Source: Platanthera guangdongensis
Lineage: Eukaryota > Streptophyta > Magnoliopsida > Asparagales > Orchidaceae
Length of the DNA: 64,000 nucleotides
Assembly: GCA_039583875.1 (NCBI GenBank)
Contig: CM077152.1
Location: forward strand, 15,115,059 to 15,179,058
Reading direction: 5' to 3'
In this document: positions 22,901-34,900 of the stretch, piece after piece
Numbering within the stretch: position 1 is the stretch's first letter
How the letters are laid out: each line of letters starts with the position of its first letter
Notes under the pieces: model-generated
What the model was told of the DNA's origin: nothing
Database searches by the model: none
The model's input: the letters and a program-made list of their open reading frames with translations, nothing else
Position numbers and translations under genes: made by a program

Positions 22901-25900
22901 AAGTTGGAACATAGGTACTCTAACGAGAAAAATGATGGAAGTAGTGGATACGATGATTAGAAAAATGATAAATATTTTATACCTGCAAGAGACTAGATGG
23001 GTGGGTGAGAAAGACAGAGTTTTAGATAATTCAGGTTTTAAATTATGGTACAAAAAAAATAAAACAAACAGCATAGTATGTATTATTATGGATACTATTT
23101 GGAAGGATGAAATTGTTGGGATAAGTAGAAAATATGATAGAATCTTAGCTCTTAAATTGATCATAAGAAAGGAAACTATTAATGTGATCAGTGCTTACGC
23201 GCCACAAGTAAGATTAAGTGAACCTATTAAAGCGCAATTTTGGGAAGACTTAGATGATCTAGTAAGAGAAATCCCATAAAGAGAGAAGATTTTCATAGGA
23301 GGAGACTTAAATGGACATATAGGGAAGAAAAATGTAGATTGTACTGCCATTCATGGAAGATTTGGATTTGGAGAAAGAAATGAAGAAGGACGAATCATTT
23401 TAGACTTTGCTGCAGCATATGATCTAATTGTGTCAAATACGTTTTTCACAAAGAGAGAAGAACATTTAATTACGTTTAAAAGCGGACCAAATAAGTCGCA
23501 AATTGATTATTTTATGACTTGCAAAATGGATAAAATAATTTATAAAGATTGCAAAGTCATACCGGGAGAAAATTTGACAACAACATAGATTGGTGATGTT
23601 AGATGTACAAATTAAATATACTAAATTTAGGACAAGAACAAAAATGTTGCAAAAAATTCGCTGGTGGAACTTGAAGATGAAAAAGCAGGTTGCTTTCAAG
23701 ACAACAGTTATGGAACAACTAGTTGATGACCATTATGTTAATCCTAGTGTTTCATGAAAAGTTATGTTTTCACATTTAAGGATAAGTGAAAAGAACGTAC
23801 TTGGAGTATCAAAAGGTCATGCGCCCCCAAATAAAGAATTTTAGTGGTGGAAAGAGGAAGTGCAAGACAAAATGAGGGCAAAGAAGGTCATCTGTAAATC
23901 ACTCTACGCCTGTAGGAATGACAAAAATTTAGCCAGGTATAAAGTCGCCAAAAAAGAAGCTAAACATACAGGAAGTAAAGCAAGAAGTCAATTATGAAGA
24001 ATTTTATAAGCGATTAGATATCAAAGATGGAGAGCGTGACATATACAAAATTGCTCGAGCTAGAGAAATGAAGACAAATACAATTTTGACGGATGATGTG
24101 CATATTAAAGAACGATGAAAAAGATACTTTTATCGACTCTATAATGAAACAAAAAATAATGAATTGAACTTGGAAGAGTTACGTAAATCAGAGGAGTATA
24201 AGAATAGAACATTTTATCGTAAAATTCAAGTATCAGAGGTAAATGATGCTCTAAAAAAGATGAAAAATAGAAAGACGGTTGAGCCAGACGATATACCCAT
24301 CGAAGTATGAAAATGTCTAGGGAATGCAAGAATTTTATGACTTGCATGTTTTTTCAATAAAATAATGAAGTCAAAACAAATGCCAGACCAATGGAGAGAA
24401 AGTATCTTGATACTTTTGTATACGAATAAATGAGATATACAAAATTGTGTTAATTACAGAGGAATTAAATTGATGAGTCATACTATGAAATTATGGAAAC
24501 GAGTAATAGAAAGAAGAGTAAGATGAGAGACTAACATCTCGGAGAATCAATTTGGATTCATGTCAGGGCGGTCTACCATTGAAGCTATACATCTCTTAAG
24601 GAGACTCATTAACAATTACCGAGAAAGAAAACAAGATTTGCATATGTTGTTTATTGATCTTGAGAAGGCTTATGATAGAGTTCCAACTTACAAGAGAGAT
24701 CTTATGGAGTGTCTTGGAAAAAAAGTGTAAATGTATCATATATTGATATAGTCAAAGATATGTATACCAATTCAATGACAAGGGTGGGGACTTCTGGAGG
24801 ATTAACACAAGAATTCCCTATCACTGTTGGCTTACATCAAGGTTCAACTTTAATCCCTTATCTCTTTACCTTTATCTTAGATGAGCTTACCGGGCATATC
24901 CAACAAGCAATACCTTGGTGTTTATTGTTTGCGGATGATATTGTTTTGGTTGATGAGACGTGCGAGGGTGTAAACGCAAAACTTGAATCTTGGCGAGACA
25001 CTTTAGAAAAGAAGGGTTTTAGGTTGAACAAGGCAAAAACAGAGTATATGGAGCTTAAATTTAGCAGTACAAGAAGGACAGATGACATCATTATTAAGTT
25101 GTGTGATCAAGATATTTCCTGTAGTGAATGTTTTAAGTATATTGGATCGATAATTCAAAAAGACGGAGGTATTGATAAAGATGTGACACAGAATCCAAGC
25201 GGGTTGGTTGAAGTGTAGAGGCGCGTCTGGGATCTTATGTGATCGCAAAGTTCCATTAAAACTCAAGGGAAAGTTTTACCGTACTGCAATTTGACCAGCG
25301 ATGCTCTATCTGAGTGTTGGGCAGTGAATTGTGCACCTGAGCAAAAAATGGGAGTTGCGGAGATGAGAATGCTTAGGTGGATGTGTGGACACACGAAAGT
25401 GAATAAAATTAGGAATGAATGTATCAGGTTTAAGACATGAGTAGCACCAATTGCAGAGAAGATGAGAGAAGCTCGACTAAGATGGTTTGGACACGTACAA
25501 AGGAGACTATTAGAGGCACCTGTTAGGCATTGTGAGAGTTTAGTCACTAGGCATGTTAAACGAGGGAGGGGTAGACCAATAAAGACTTGGAATGAAACTA
25601 TACAGAAAGATATGATGTACTTAGGCATTAGTGAGATTATGACAAAAGATAGGGCACAATGGCGACAAAGGATCCATATAGCCGACCTCACTATAGTGGG
25701 ATAAAGGCTTTAGTGTTGTTGTTGTTGTTATGTTTGATGGCATTTACTATCCCCTGTAAATGATGTGAGAATTTGTACTATCTATTTTTATAAATGCCTG
25801 TCTTTGTGTTTTTCTTTGGAGTTGATTGTAATTTTTACAAAGAATTATTATGTATTTGTATTTGCTCAGTGCTTTGGTTGTTATAGAATGTATCTGCTTC

Positions 25901-28900
25901 TTGTGTTTACAAGTGACACAACTCTTGTGTTAATGAAGAATGTGAACATTTTCCCTTTGAACTTCCTTCTCAGATCTGGACGGTCATCCATTCAGGAATG
26001 TTGGGCTGATAATGTAGTTTGGAACCAAGGTTGACTTGCTAGTGCATTAGCAATCTGATTGCTTACCATGCTTATTCTTGTAAAATTTGAAATCTTATAT
26101 GTTAATTTTGTAGGAAGTCTTCTTGTCCCAGATTCATTGAAAGATTCCATGAATGATGTCAGTGCGGTGGTAGGTGAATTCTTCCGATCTTGTATTTCTT
26201 CAATTCATGATAAATCTTATAAATATACTTGAATCCACGGTACATCAAATTGCTTTATGATATGAATAATAGCAGGAAATATACTATCATGGAACATATG
26301 TTCTATGGTATGAAATGGGTGCATTTTCTGCTTCTTAATTGGAAATTCAATTTATTAAGTAGGAGCACAATTTCTTCCAAGGGCTTATTTGGTTCATTGG
26401 AATTGATAAGTTAAATTAAAATTCATCATTTAGTTGAGTTTAGTTAGAAAACTGATATTTGCATTACTTAAAAACCTTTCAAAAGTATAATAACCAGTAA
26501 AAAAATGACAATGAAGTCATCAATTTTTAAAGCATGTTTGTTATCTACAAACAATTTAATTTCTGCCGGATTTGCTCGATATGTATACTATAAATAAAGG
26601 AAGTCCTCATATTTTTTAATGGTGTGATTTTTCTTCTTTTTTTCATTTTTAAAGTTGCGCGGCTCACATACATAGGAAAGGGGAAGAGAGGGAGGGAGGA
26701 AGAAGACAGACAAAATGCACGGGTGATCATGAATGAATGCACTAAGTACTTCAATAAGGCACTTTTGTATTTGTACTAGCTATAGCTATTGCAGGCGGAG
26801 GTTGCCATGCCTGTTTCCTCATCAGAGTTCATTTTGAATCTACACATTCTTGGCATGAAATTAAGTGTGTTTTGGGTGCCCACTATTAATAGCTTGAATC
26901 ATGATTGCTGTGGGTTCTGGCGCTTTACTTGCTAGCATAGAGCACCTAAATGGATTCTGGAGCTGTTTCGCTGGTGTAATCATTTTGCACTATGAGCAGA
27001 ATTGCAAGTTGTACAAAAATTGGTCACAATTTTAATATGGCCAATTTGGTTACTTATATTTTGCTTAATAATTTTGGTTTTGGGGAGGAAGGGTACTTGC
27101 GGTGGAGGATTTGGGGAAGGAGTGAAGGAAGAGAAAGGGAGTAGAAAAATCCAAGAGGAAACTTTCGAGCCAGCCTAGGGCAACTTCATAATCATTACAA
27201 CGCCAGTGTATATATTCCTTGGGCTAAGATTAAAACCGTTATTAACGCAACAATTCAAAATACGAGTGCATGAAAGAAAGAGCATGAAAAATGAAATAAG
27301 CCTCCGTTGTGAGTGCGAACACTTGGACGGTTTCACCAGTCTTGCTGCTCCGGCTTCGTGGTTCATGGCCCTGTTTGTATGTATACCCACCAAGTGCGCG
27401 CTTCGGTCTCCTTGTCATCCGGTTCCATAACAAAAATACATTTTAAGGAAATGAAACAGAAAAGGAACTATTTTTAGCAATCAATTATCATTTTTTAGTA
27501 GTTTTTCCTCAATTGTGGTGTTATTTCTTGTGTTTGGCTTTTGAACTCGTTCATGATTAGAGTCTGAGAGATGAGAACCATTCAGAGTATCTAAATAAAC
27601 AATATAAATTGTATGTTATGATCTTCGGGCCTAGTTGTCGTTGGAGGTTTCGTTCTTAGTTATCTTTAATTTAAGTTATTATTATTATTGTTTCAAGTTA
27701 TTCTTAGTTTTGGCAGCTACAGTTAGTCATTATTATTCAGAGTTCTGTAAGTCTATTTAAATGCAAGCGATGTTGGAATGAAGGTATTGAGGAATTAGAA
27801 TCTCTCCTCTTGTCTTGTTAAGAGATCGTGGTAGCTATCTCTCTTTCCGAGCACACACTACTTAGTCAACCACAGTCCCGACTCCATAGTATTGCCATCC
27901 CCATCTCCGGTCACCCTCAGACGAAGCGACCAACGTCCTACGGGTTAGTTTTCTCGCAACAACTTGATATCAGAGCCCTTACGTTACTGCTCCCTGTCAT
28001 TGCCCATAAGATAGTCCCCTACCTCGCATCCACTCATCCCCGACAATAAACCGTTTTCTGCATCTTCATTCTATTAACGACATCAAACACACGCCTCCTT
28101 GAAAACTACTTCCCAAGGGATATTGTCGACCCCAACAAAAGACAGATGCATACTCCATTCTGTGCATCGACGCTGACCTCCTCTCTGCACCGAGGGTCAT
28201 CTTCGACCCCAGCAAAAACACTCCTCCAACGCGTGCAACCAAGCTCTTCTTTGTTCTTTGGATCATCATCGATCTTCTCTCCGTCTCTGCATCATTGTCA
28301 TTACTCATCTCCGATAACAAACCAGCTCGCGGCTTAACGCAGACCATGCCCTATAACTTACTTCCTCTTCCATCGACGCAGATTGAGCGCCTCAACGCTG
28401 TCGTCATAGAGCGCCTTATTTCACGCACACAAAGTCGTCTCAATCGAACGCCTCCAGTCATGGGCGCATATCCCTCGTTATATCGAACCCAACACCTTTA
28501 TACTTCGAGTCACACACCATCATCCCATATCAAGCCACACACTGTCATTTTACTAACCCCGTACCATCGGTAACAGGTAGAGGGATGCTAGTTATTATAA
28601 ATATAATTAGTTTAATTAATTACTACTGTAACTAATTGATTAATTATATAAAAGAAGTGTGCTTTGTTATTTGGAATCATAATAGGTAACACTGTGGATC
28701 TTGTGGTACTCCGTGGTTGCCATCCAACTTTTCCTGGGGACTCGAGCCGACCCATCACTCACTCTTTTTCTCGCTCCTCTTGCAACATAGGGGACTTCAC
28801 ATACCAAATGAACCAGCTTATTGCGTTAATGCAAACACTCGTTGCAATTTAGACTGAAGCTGGAAAACAACATCAAAAAGCTCTTGCAGCCATTTAGACT

Positions 28901-31900
28901 AGTCTCAACGATTTCACACCAGCCATCGAAATAATTACTGTGCCAACATAGGACCGGGCCAATGGCAACCAGAGACCTCTGCCACCCCCGCTGCACACTT
29001 CTCCACCAGTTGTTGTATGGCAGGAGGCTTACATCGTTCCCCATTATACTAAGTTGGATTTTGCTACCTATGATGGGAAGATGACCTGTTGAGTCTTCTC
29101 ACCCGATGTGAGCAATGTTTTGACCACCAACAAATTTCAATAGTGGAATGAATTTGTGAGGTGTTCTTCCACCTTCTTGATTCAACGCAACTGTAGTTTA
29201 CCAGTTTGCACGTCGAACTACCATAAACGATTTGGGACAACTTCAAAAGGTTCTGCAATATTTGATTTGGCCCTCCCATCTGCAATAATCTCCTCGATGC
29301 GCTCACTATATTGCGACAAACAGGGTCTTTGGACACATATATAGAACAATTTAATGTTTTTCTAGCTCACGTTACGATATATCCAGGGATGGAGGTCGCA
29401 ATTTTTACAACAAGCTTTCAAGAACACATGTGATAGGATGTTGAGTTCGAAGACCCCTGGTATTTAGTTCTTGCGATGAGTCCAATCAAGATTTATGAGC
29501 ACCGATTGCATATGGATCGCATCAACTATTGATCTATAGGTGGCACCCCAGAAACTCTAACAAACCAACCGCCACATATCTGACGTCTTTCACATGCATC
29601 AATGTTTGAACGACGTGCAAAAGGTTATGTTAATTGCGCCAAGAACTTCACTTGTGACCATCACCGCAATGAGTTGTTCACATGGAAGCAGAGGATTCCG
29701 ACAAAGGAATTCAGTGAATTAAACCTTGATCTCTCTCTGAGCTCGAGGACAAACTCAATTTACAAGGCGGGACTGATGTGATGGGTTTCGGGCCTAGTTG
29801 TCATTTGAGGCTTCATGCCTAATTATCTTTAATTTATGTTGTATTTTATTATTATTATTATTATTTCAAATCACTATTAGTTATTGGGAGTTCATAATTA
29901 GTGGTTATCATTAAGAGTCTGACAAGCTTATTTAAAGGCATGTGATGTTGGAATGAAGGTATCAAGGAATGAAAATCTATTCTCTTATCTTATTTAGAGA
30001 TTGTGGTAGCACTCTCTCTGTTTGAGCACACCCCGCTTAGGCAGCCGTGGCTCCGGCTCCGTAATATCATCATCGCCTCCTTCGACCACCACCCTCCGAC
30101 GAAGTGATCAACGTCCCATGGGTTTGCCCGTAAGATTCTCATTAATGCGGCTTCATTATTCTTGTAAATAGATGATCACGAATACACCCTTAAATCGATT
30201 ATTCTTGTTGGAATTAAATTCTAGGAACAAGGAGAGTCAGTGATGCAGTGGTAAGGTCGACACGGGGTGGACGTTCTAAATGCAACCTTAAATGCGATGA
30301 GGGAATTGCAGAGCAAGAGTGGTCCGCTAAAATTATAACAAGTAATTAATTATTATAACAAAATGACAGAGACACATGCAGTCTTAAATAATTAATTAAA
30401 GGAGAACAACTATCAATTTTACAAACGATAAAGACACAATTAATTGAGCACACAGAGAATAAACTCCGCAAGTGGTACAACAAATTATCTAGTAGCACAA
30501 TACGATAAAAATCCATCATAATATGAGTTGCCAACAGTAAACAACTAAAAGAAAATGACTTTACCACAGTTCACACTTGTAGATGGTGGCAAGACAGTTA
30601 TTGGCAGGCATCCAATGGTCAAAGCAAGTCGGGAAGATGACGGAAGTGGAGTTCGGGACTGTTTGTGGCTTTAACGGATGTAGAAATGGCTGTTAGAAGG
30701 AAAGGGGCCTGACTGGTTGAGTATTGGTGGAGAGGTGTGAGGTCGGCGGCAGGAGAGGACTACAGGGATATAGTAGGGAGTGGGAAATAGCTTGGAGGCG
30801 GTGGAAAGGGGGCTGGAAGAGGACCAGCGGAAGGAAACATGGAGGGGAATGCAGATGGAGTGAAGTGTGGTGTCCGGCCGGTGAGGAAGGAGTGAAATGC
30901 GGTGGACTAGAAGACTTCCGGTGGCTGCCGTTGATGGAGTAACCTGTTGTAGGTGATCACGGGTCGGGAGGAGGAGGATGGGAGAGTGGGGAGGTGGCAG
31001 CGTCAGATCTGATGCGGGAAGGTTGGCGTGTGTGTGGCTCAGGCTCGGTGGGGTTGGCGGGGGGGGGGGGGGGGGGAGAAAGCTACAGGGACGGTAAGAT
31101 GAAGGGGGAGGAGGGCTTACTGGGACTGGCGGTGGAGGGGAGAGGAGGAGTGGTGGAGATGGAAGGGGGCTGACGCCGGCGTCACACCAGCGGGAGGCTC
31201 CAGGAATCGCTCCACGGAGAAGGGACCGACGGTTCCAGGGAAACGCCAAACCCACGATACCCCTGAACCGCAAATTGCCACATATATATATAACCCTAAA
31301 ATAATAACCTCCCAACACAATCAAATAAAACCCGAATCGGACGGCTCACACTGTTTGGACCGATCGGGGGCAAAATATAACTCAAAAATATAAAACCCAT
31401 ATATGAACTCGACTCGGATCGACCATCCGGACGCAACCACGGACTCTAATCGGTCATCTGAGCAACGGATCACCGCCTCCTGCGGGAATACACATGCGTC
31501 GGTCGTGGCGCGCCATTAGTCAGGCTTTGATCAGTTTGTTTCTCTTATATCACAACAAAAACTGCGCCAAGATTATAAGACTGCTAATGGCCTCAAATCT
31601 GCCATCTCTGTTAAATCTTCTCTCAGTACTTTTGAAAGAAATTTCTTAAGAAAGTTTGATGGTTACATACTGTATCTTATTCTAATGCAGATATCTTGTG
31701 TTGGAGGTTTTGGGTCAAATTCTCAGATGTACAAGATTAATGGTACTGCAAATGTTAATGCTATTAGAGCTGCTGCAGAGCAAGGTATTTACTAATTCTG
31801 TATTCATGGACTTCAATTTATCCGGTAACATGTTCTCATTGTTTTAATTCGACATTGTGCTTATGGCTGAAGCTATTTTTTTCTTTGTAGGCGTCAAAAG

Positions 31901-34900
31901 ATTCGTTTATATCTCAGCTGCTGATTTTGGCTTCGTGAATTATTTATTACAGGGCTATTATGATGGGAAGGTACTTTTTTTCTTCTGTTTCTTTTCACTT
32001 GATGTTCATGGGATAGAAAATAAAGTTGTTTAACTAGTTATTAACTTGTAAATTAATTGTTCTTACATAAGCTGAAACCAGATTGGTTTTAACTTAGGTC
32101 ATCTTGTCTCGCAGTTTTCTTGGAAGGGTCTTCTGTCTAGGTTTGTAGTCCCTTGTTTTTTTAATTGTTTTCAAGTGTTTATTGCTATTCTAGGGTTTTG
32201 AGGAGGAGGAAGACGGAAAAATATGATAGATTCCAAGAGAAATACCTCTTGTCAGCCCTAGGCTCCAAACATTCCACAATATTCCAAATCCAAGATGAAA
32301 ACAAATACAATAGCGTGGGATTATATATATACCCTGCACAATGGCATAAGGATAATTCATAAAGATAACTTGAGAGAGCAAGCGAAAGTCGCGCTCTCAA
32401 GTGGTTGCCGCCTGGTCTCTCTCTCTCGGTCGTCAGGAGTAAACCCGCCAAGTAGTCGACGCACCTTCAACCAGGTAAATATACGCGTCGTACGTGTTTT
32501 TTTAGTTCAAGTGTTATTTTTCCCGCTACTTATTTCACGTGATATGTCATGTGGATGAGGTCATATATATCTTTATTATATAAGCAAACTTCTAATTCCT
32601 CCATGGTGTAACATTTAAATCCCAAAATGCCCTCATAAACATGATTTTTGTGGGTTAACTTTGGGGTCTTTTGGTCTTTTGGCCGGATTAGGGCTTAATT
32701 TATATAGCTTTCATCGTTTCCTGCACTATTCAACCACCTCAAAATCGCGATACGCAATCCCTTCTTCGCAACTTTACGGCGCCAACATCTCTGCACGCCT
32801 CGCACCTCCTCTCGCGAATTCTCTCCCCCACGGCCCACATCGATTTTCCTGCTCCGACGCATACCCACCCGCTCCTCCCCGACACTGCGCCCTGGAGCTC
32901 CTCATTGACGATGTCCGGCGTCAACACTCATCCCCATTGTCGTGCTCTTCCACAGAGAATCCCTTCTCTGCTTTAATCTTCCCGCGCGTCCTCACCTTTC
33001 TGCACTGAATCTCGATACCCATCGTTCCCATTCAAAGGGTCGGCCGACATACGTGCGTTGATTTCCCCCCTCAACATTTTCCCTCCTCACACACCTCCGG
33101 CTGTCAACACACACGTTTCTGTCATTCCTCCTAACCCTCAGTTCTAGAAACACTGAGCGCCGTTCAAGGAGGAGCCAATCGGATTCCTTCATCAAAGGCC
33201 ACTCAACAGTCAGGAAGTTAATGATTTCGGGCATCAAGTTAAGTGTAGTTTCAGATTTCTGCACCTTAAAAATATATATATGTAATTACAGAGGTGAAAC
33301 ATTGCATTTGACTCCATCCTTCTCCTTCTCCGAACCTAGTGACCCTATAACCAGGTCCCAATCCGGCTCTTCCTTCACATCACTGGTACAACGAAGGCGC
33401 GTATTCTCGCTTCAGCCCCTACATTTACCCCTAATCTATATGCAACAGTGAAAGGAGCAGGCACGCATTCTGATCTCTGTATATGTAGAGTTATTCCTAC
33501 ATAAAATATTCACTGCTTTAGACAAGCTTCAAATTATTGGATTTCAACATTCCCAACATGTTTGTTCTTTACAGATAACCACAATGTTCTTGCTTACATT
33601 CCCAACATGTTCGTTCCCAACATGTTCGTTCCCAACATGTTCGTTCCCAGCATGTTCGTTCCCAGCATGTTCGTTCCCAACATGTTCGTTCCCAACATGT
33701 TCGTTCCCAACATGTTCGTTCCCAACGTGTTCTTGCTTCTGTGGTGCATTCTTGCTTTACAGATAGAGTTTTCATTTGGGGTACTAATATCAACACATAA
33801 TTCCAATTTCACTATAAGCAAAGCTATGTAAGCAAGAGAATCCTACAGTAGAGCTCTACCATTATGTTCCTATTAATTACGTGCTGTTCTCATCTCATCA
33901 ATCACACTTTCACCACAATGTTTGGAGCAATTTCCATGACTTGCATAAACATTGGTTCATAAACACTGAGCAAGAGTTTGTATACAAATGTGTGTATCCA
34001 AACTCCGACCACCTCAGCCCGCAACAACGCCCCCGCCGCCGTTGTCCACTCTCCATCTCTATATATGTAGAGTTATTCCTACAAAAAATATTCACTGCTT
34101 TAGACAAGCTTCAAATTATTGGATTTCAACATTCCCAACATGTTCGTTCTTTACAGATAACCACAATGTTCTTGCTTACATTCCCAACATGTTCGTTCCC
34201 AACATGTTCTTGCTTATGTGACGCATTCTTGCTTTACAGATAGTGTTTTCATTTGGGTACTAATATCAACACATAATTCCAATTTCACTATAAACAAAGC
34301 TATGTAAGCAACAGAATCCTACAGTAGAGCTCTACCATTTTGTTCCTATTAATTACGTGTTCTCATCTCATCAATCACACTTTCACCACAATGTGTGGAG
34401 CAATTTCCATGACTTGAATAAACATTGGTTCGTAACCACTGAGCAAGAGTTTGTATACAAATGTGTGTATCCAAACTCCGACATCCTCAGCCCGCAACAA
34501 CGCCCCCGCCGCCGTTGTCCACCCTCCATCTCCAATTTCAAATGTTCAGCTTACCCCGCATCTTCCCATTCCACTCTCAGAATTCTTACTCGAATTAAAA
34601 AATAACTCTTCGTCCTGTTTGCAAGAACTCAATAAGATTTTATAGATCTTCAGTTTTTTCTCATTAAAGAGTTCGAATGTTTCATCTAGGTATGCATCAC
34701 CATTCCCTTAGGCTCGAATCTCTTCTTATTGTTACCCATTGGTTTTTTTACCCTGCATCATTATCTAAGAATAGAATCATCCACGATGGCCTGTGCTGAG
34801 GCTTCTTATTCAACTCACGTACGCTGCCATAGTATGAACATCCCAAAGCACAAAGCTTTCATGCTTGAAACCTCAAAAAAAATCAATTGCTAAAAGATTT

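Larger units (their letters stand above)
22521..25729 (+). mobile_element. RTE-clade LINE, complete length, 10-bp TSD
   Basis: A 3209-bp non-LTR element flanked by atgtttgatg (22511-22520 and 25730-25739). It encodes endonuclease then RT, with no ORF1, and ends in a gttgttgttgttgtt run instead of poly(A), all typical of RTE. Near the 5' end an 84-bp unit is duplicated (22676 and 22760; gtatggtccgaatgcggcgt). The coding part is broken by stops and frameshifts, so it is an old but untruncated insertion. It lies in intron 3 in the sense direction, 234 bp upstream of exon 4. Confidence 0.92.
27614..30136 (+). mobile_element. Internally deleted gag-only LTR element
   Basis: 5' LTR 27614-27961 (tgttatgatcttcgggcc...tctcgcaaca) and 3' LTR from 29777 (tgtgatgggtttcgggcc...) to about 30136, about 80% alike. 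A primer site, tgatatcagagcc, follows the 5' LTR at about 27965. The internal 1.8 kb has gag pieces only: a start ([10 protein letters not shown], about 29053), a shifted [18 protein letters not shown] (about 29090-29150), a damaged zinc-knuckle region near 29620, and a short tail [10 protein letters not shown] near 29745 that resembles the end of a pol. Protease, RT and integrase are absent. A deletion derivative that needs another element's enzymes. Confidence 0.72.

Noticed and set aside
30671..31324. 217-codon minus-strand proline/serine-rich open frame
   Set aside because: It reads through g-runs and simple purine-rich DNA of an LTR-like stretch with no domain and no splice context. I kept it as a possible LTR only.
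33562..33831. [10 protein letters not shown] repeat protein
   Set aside because: It comes from nine 15-bp units; the second copy of the same 580-bp block has only two units and no matching frame.
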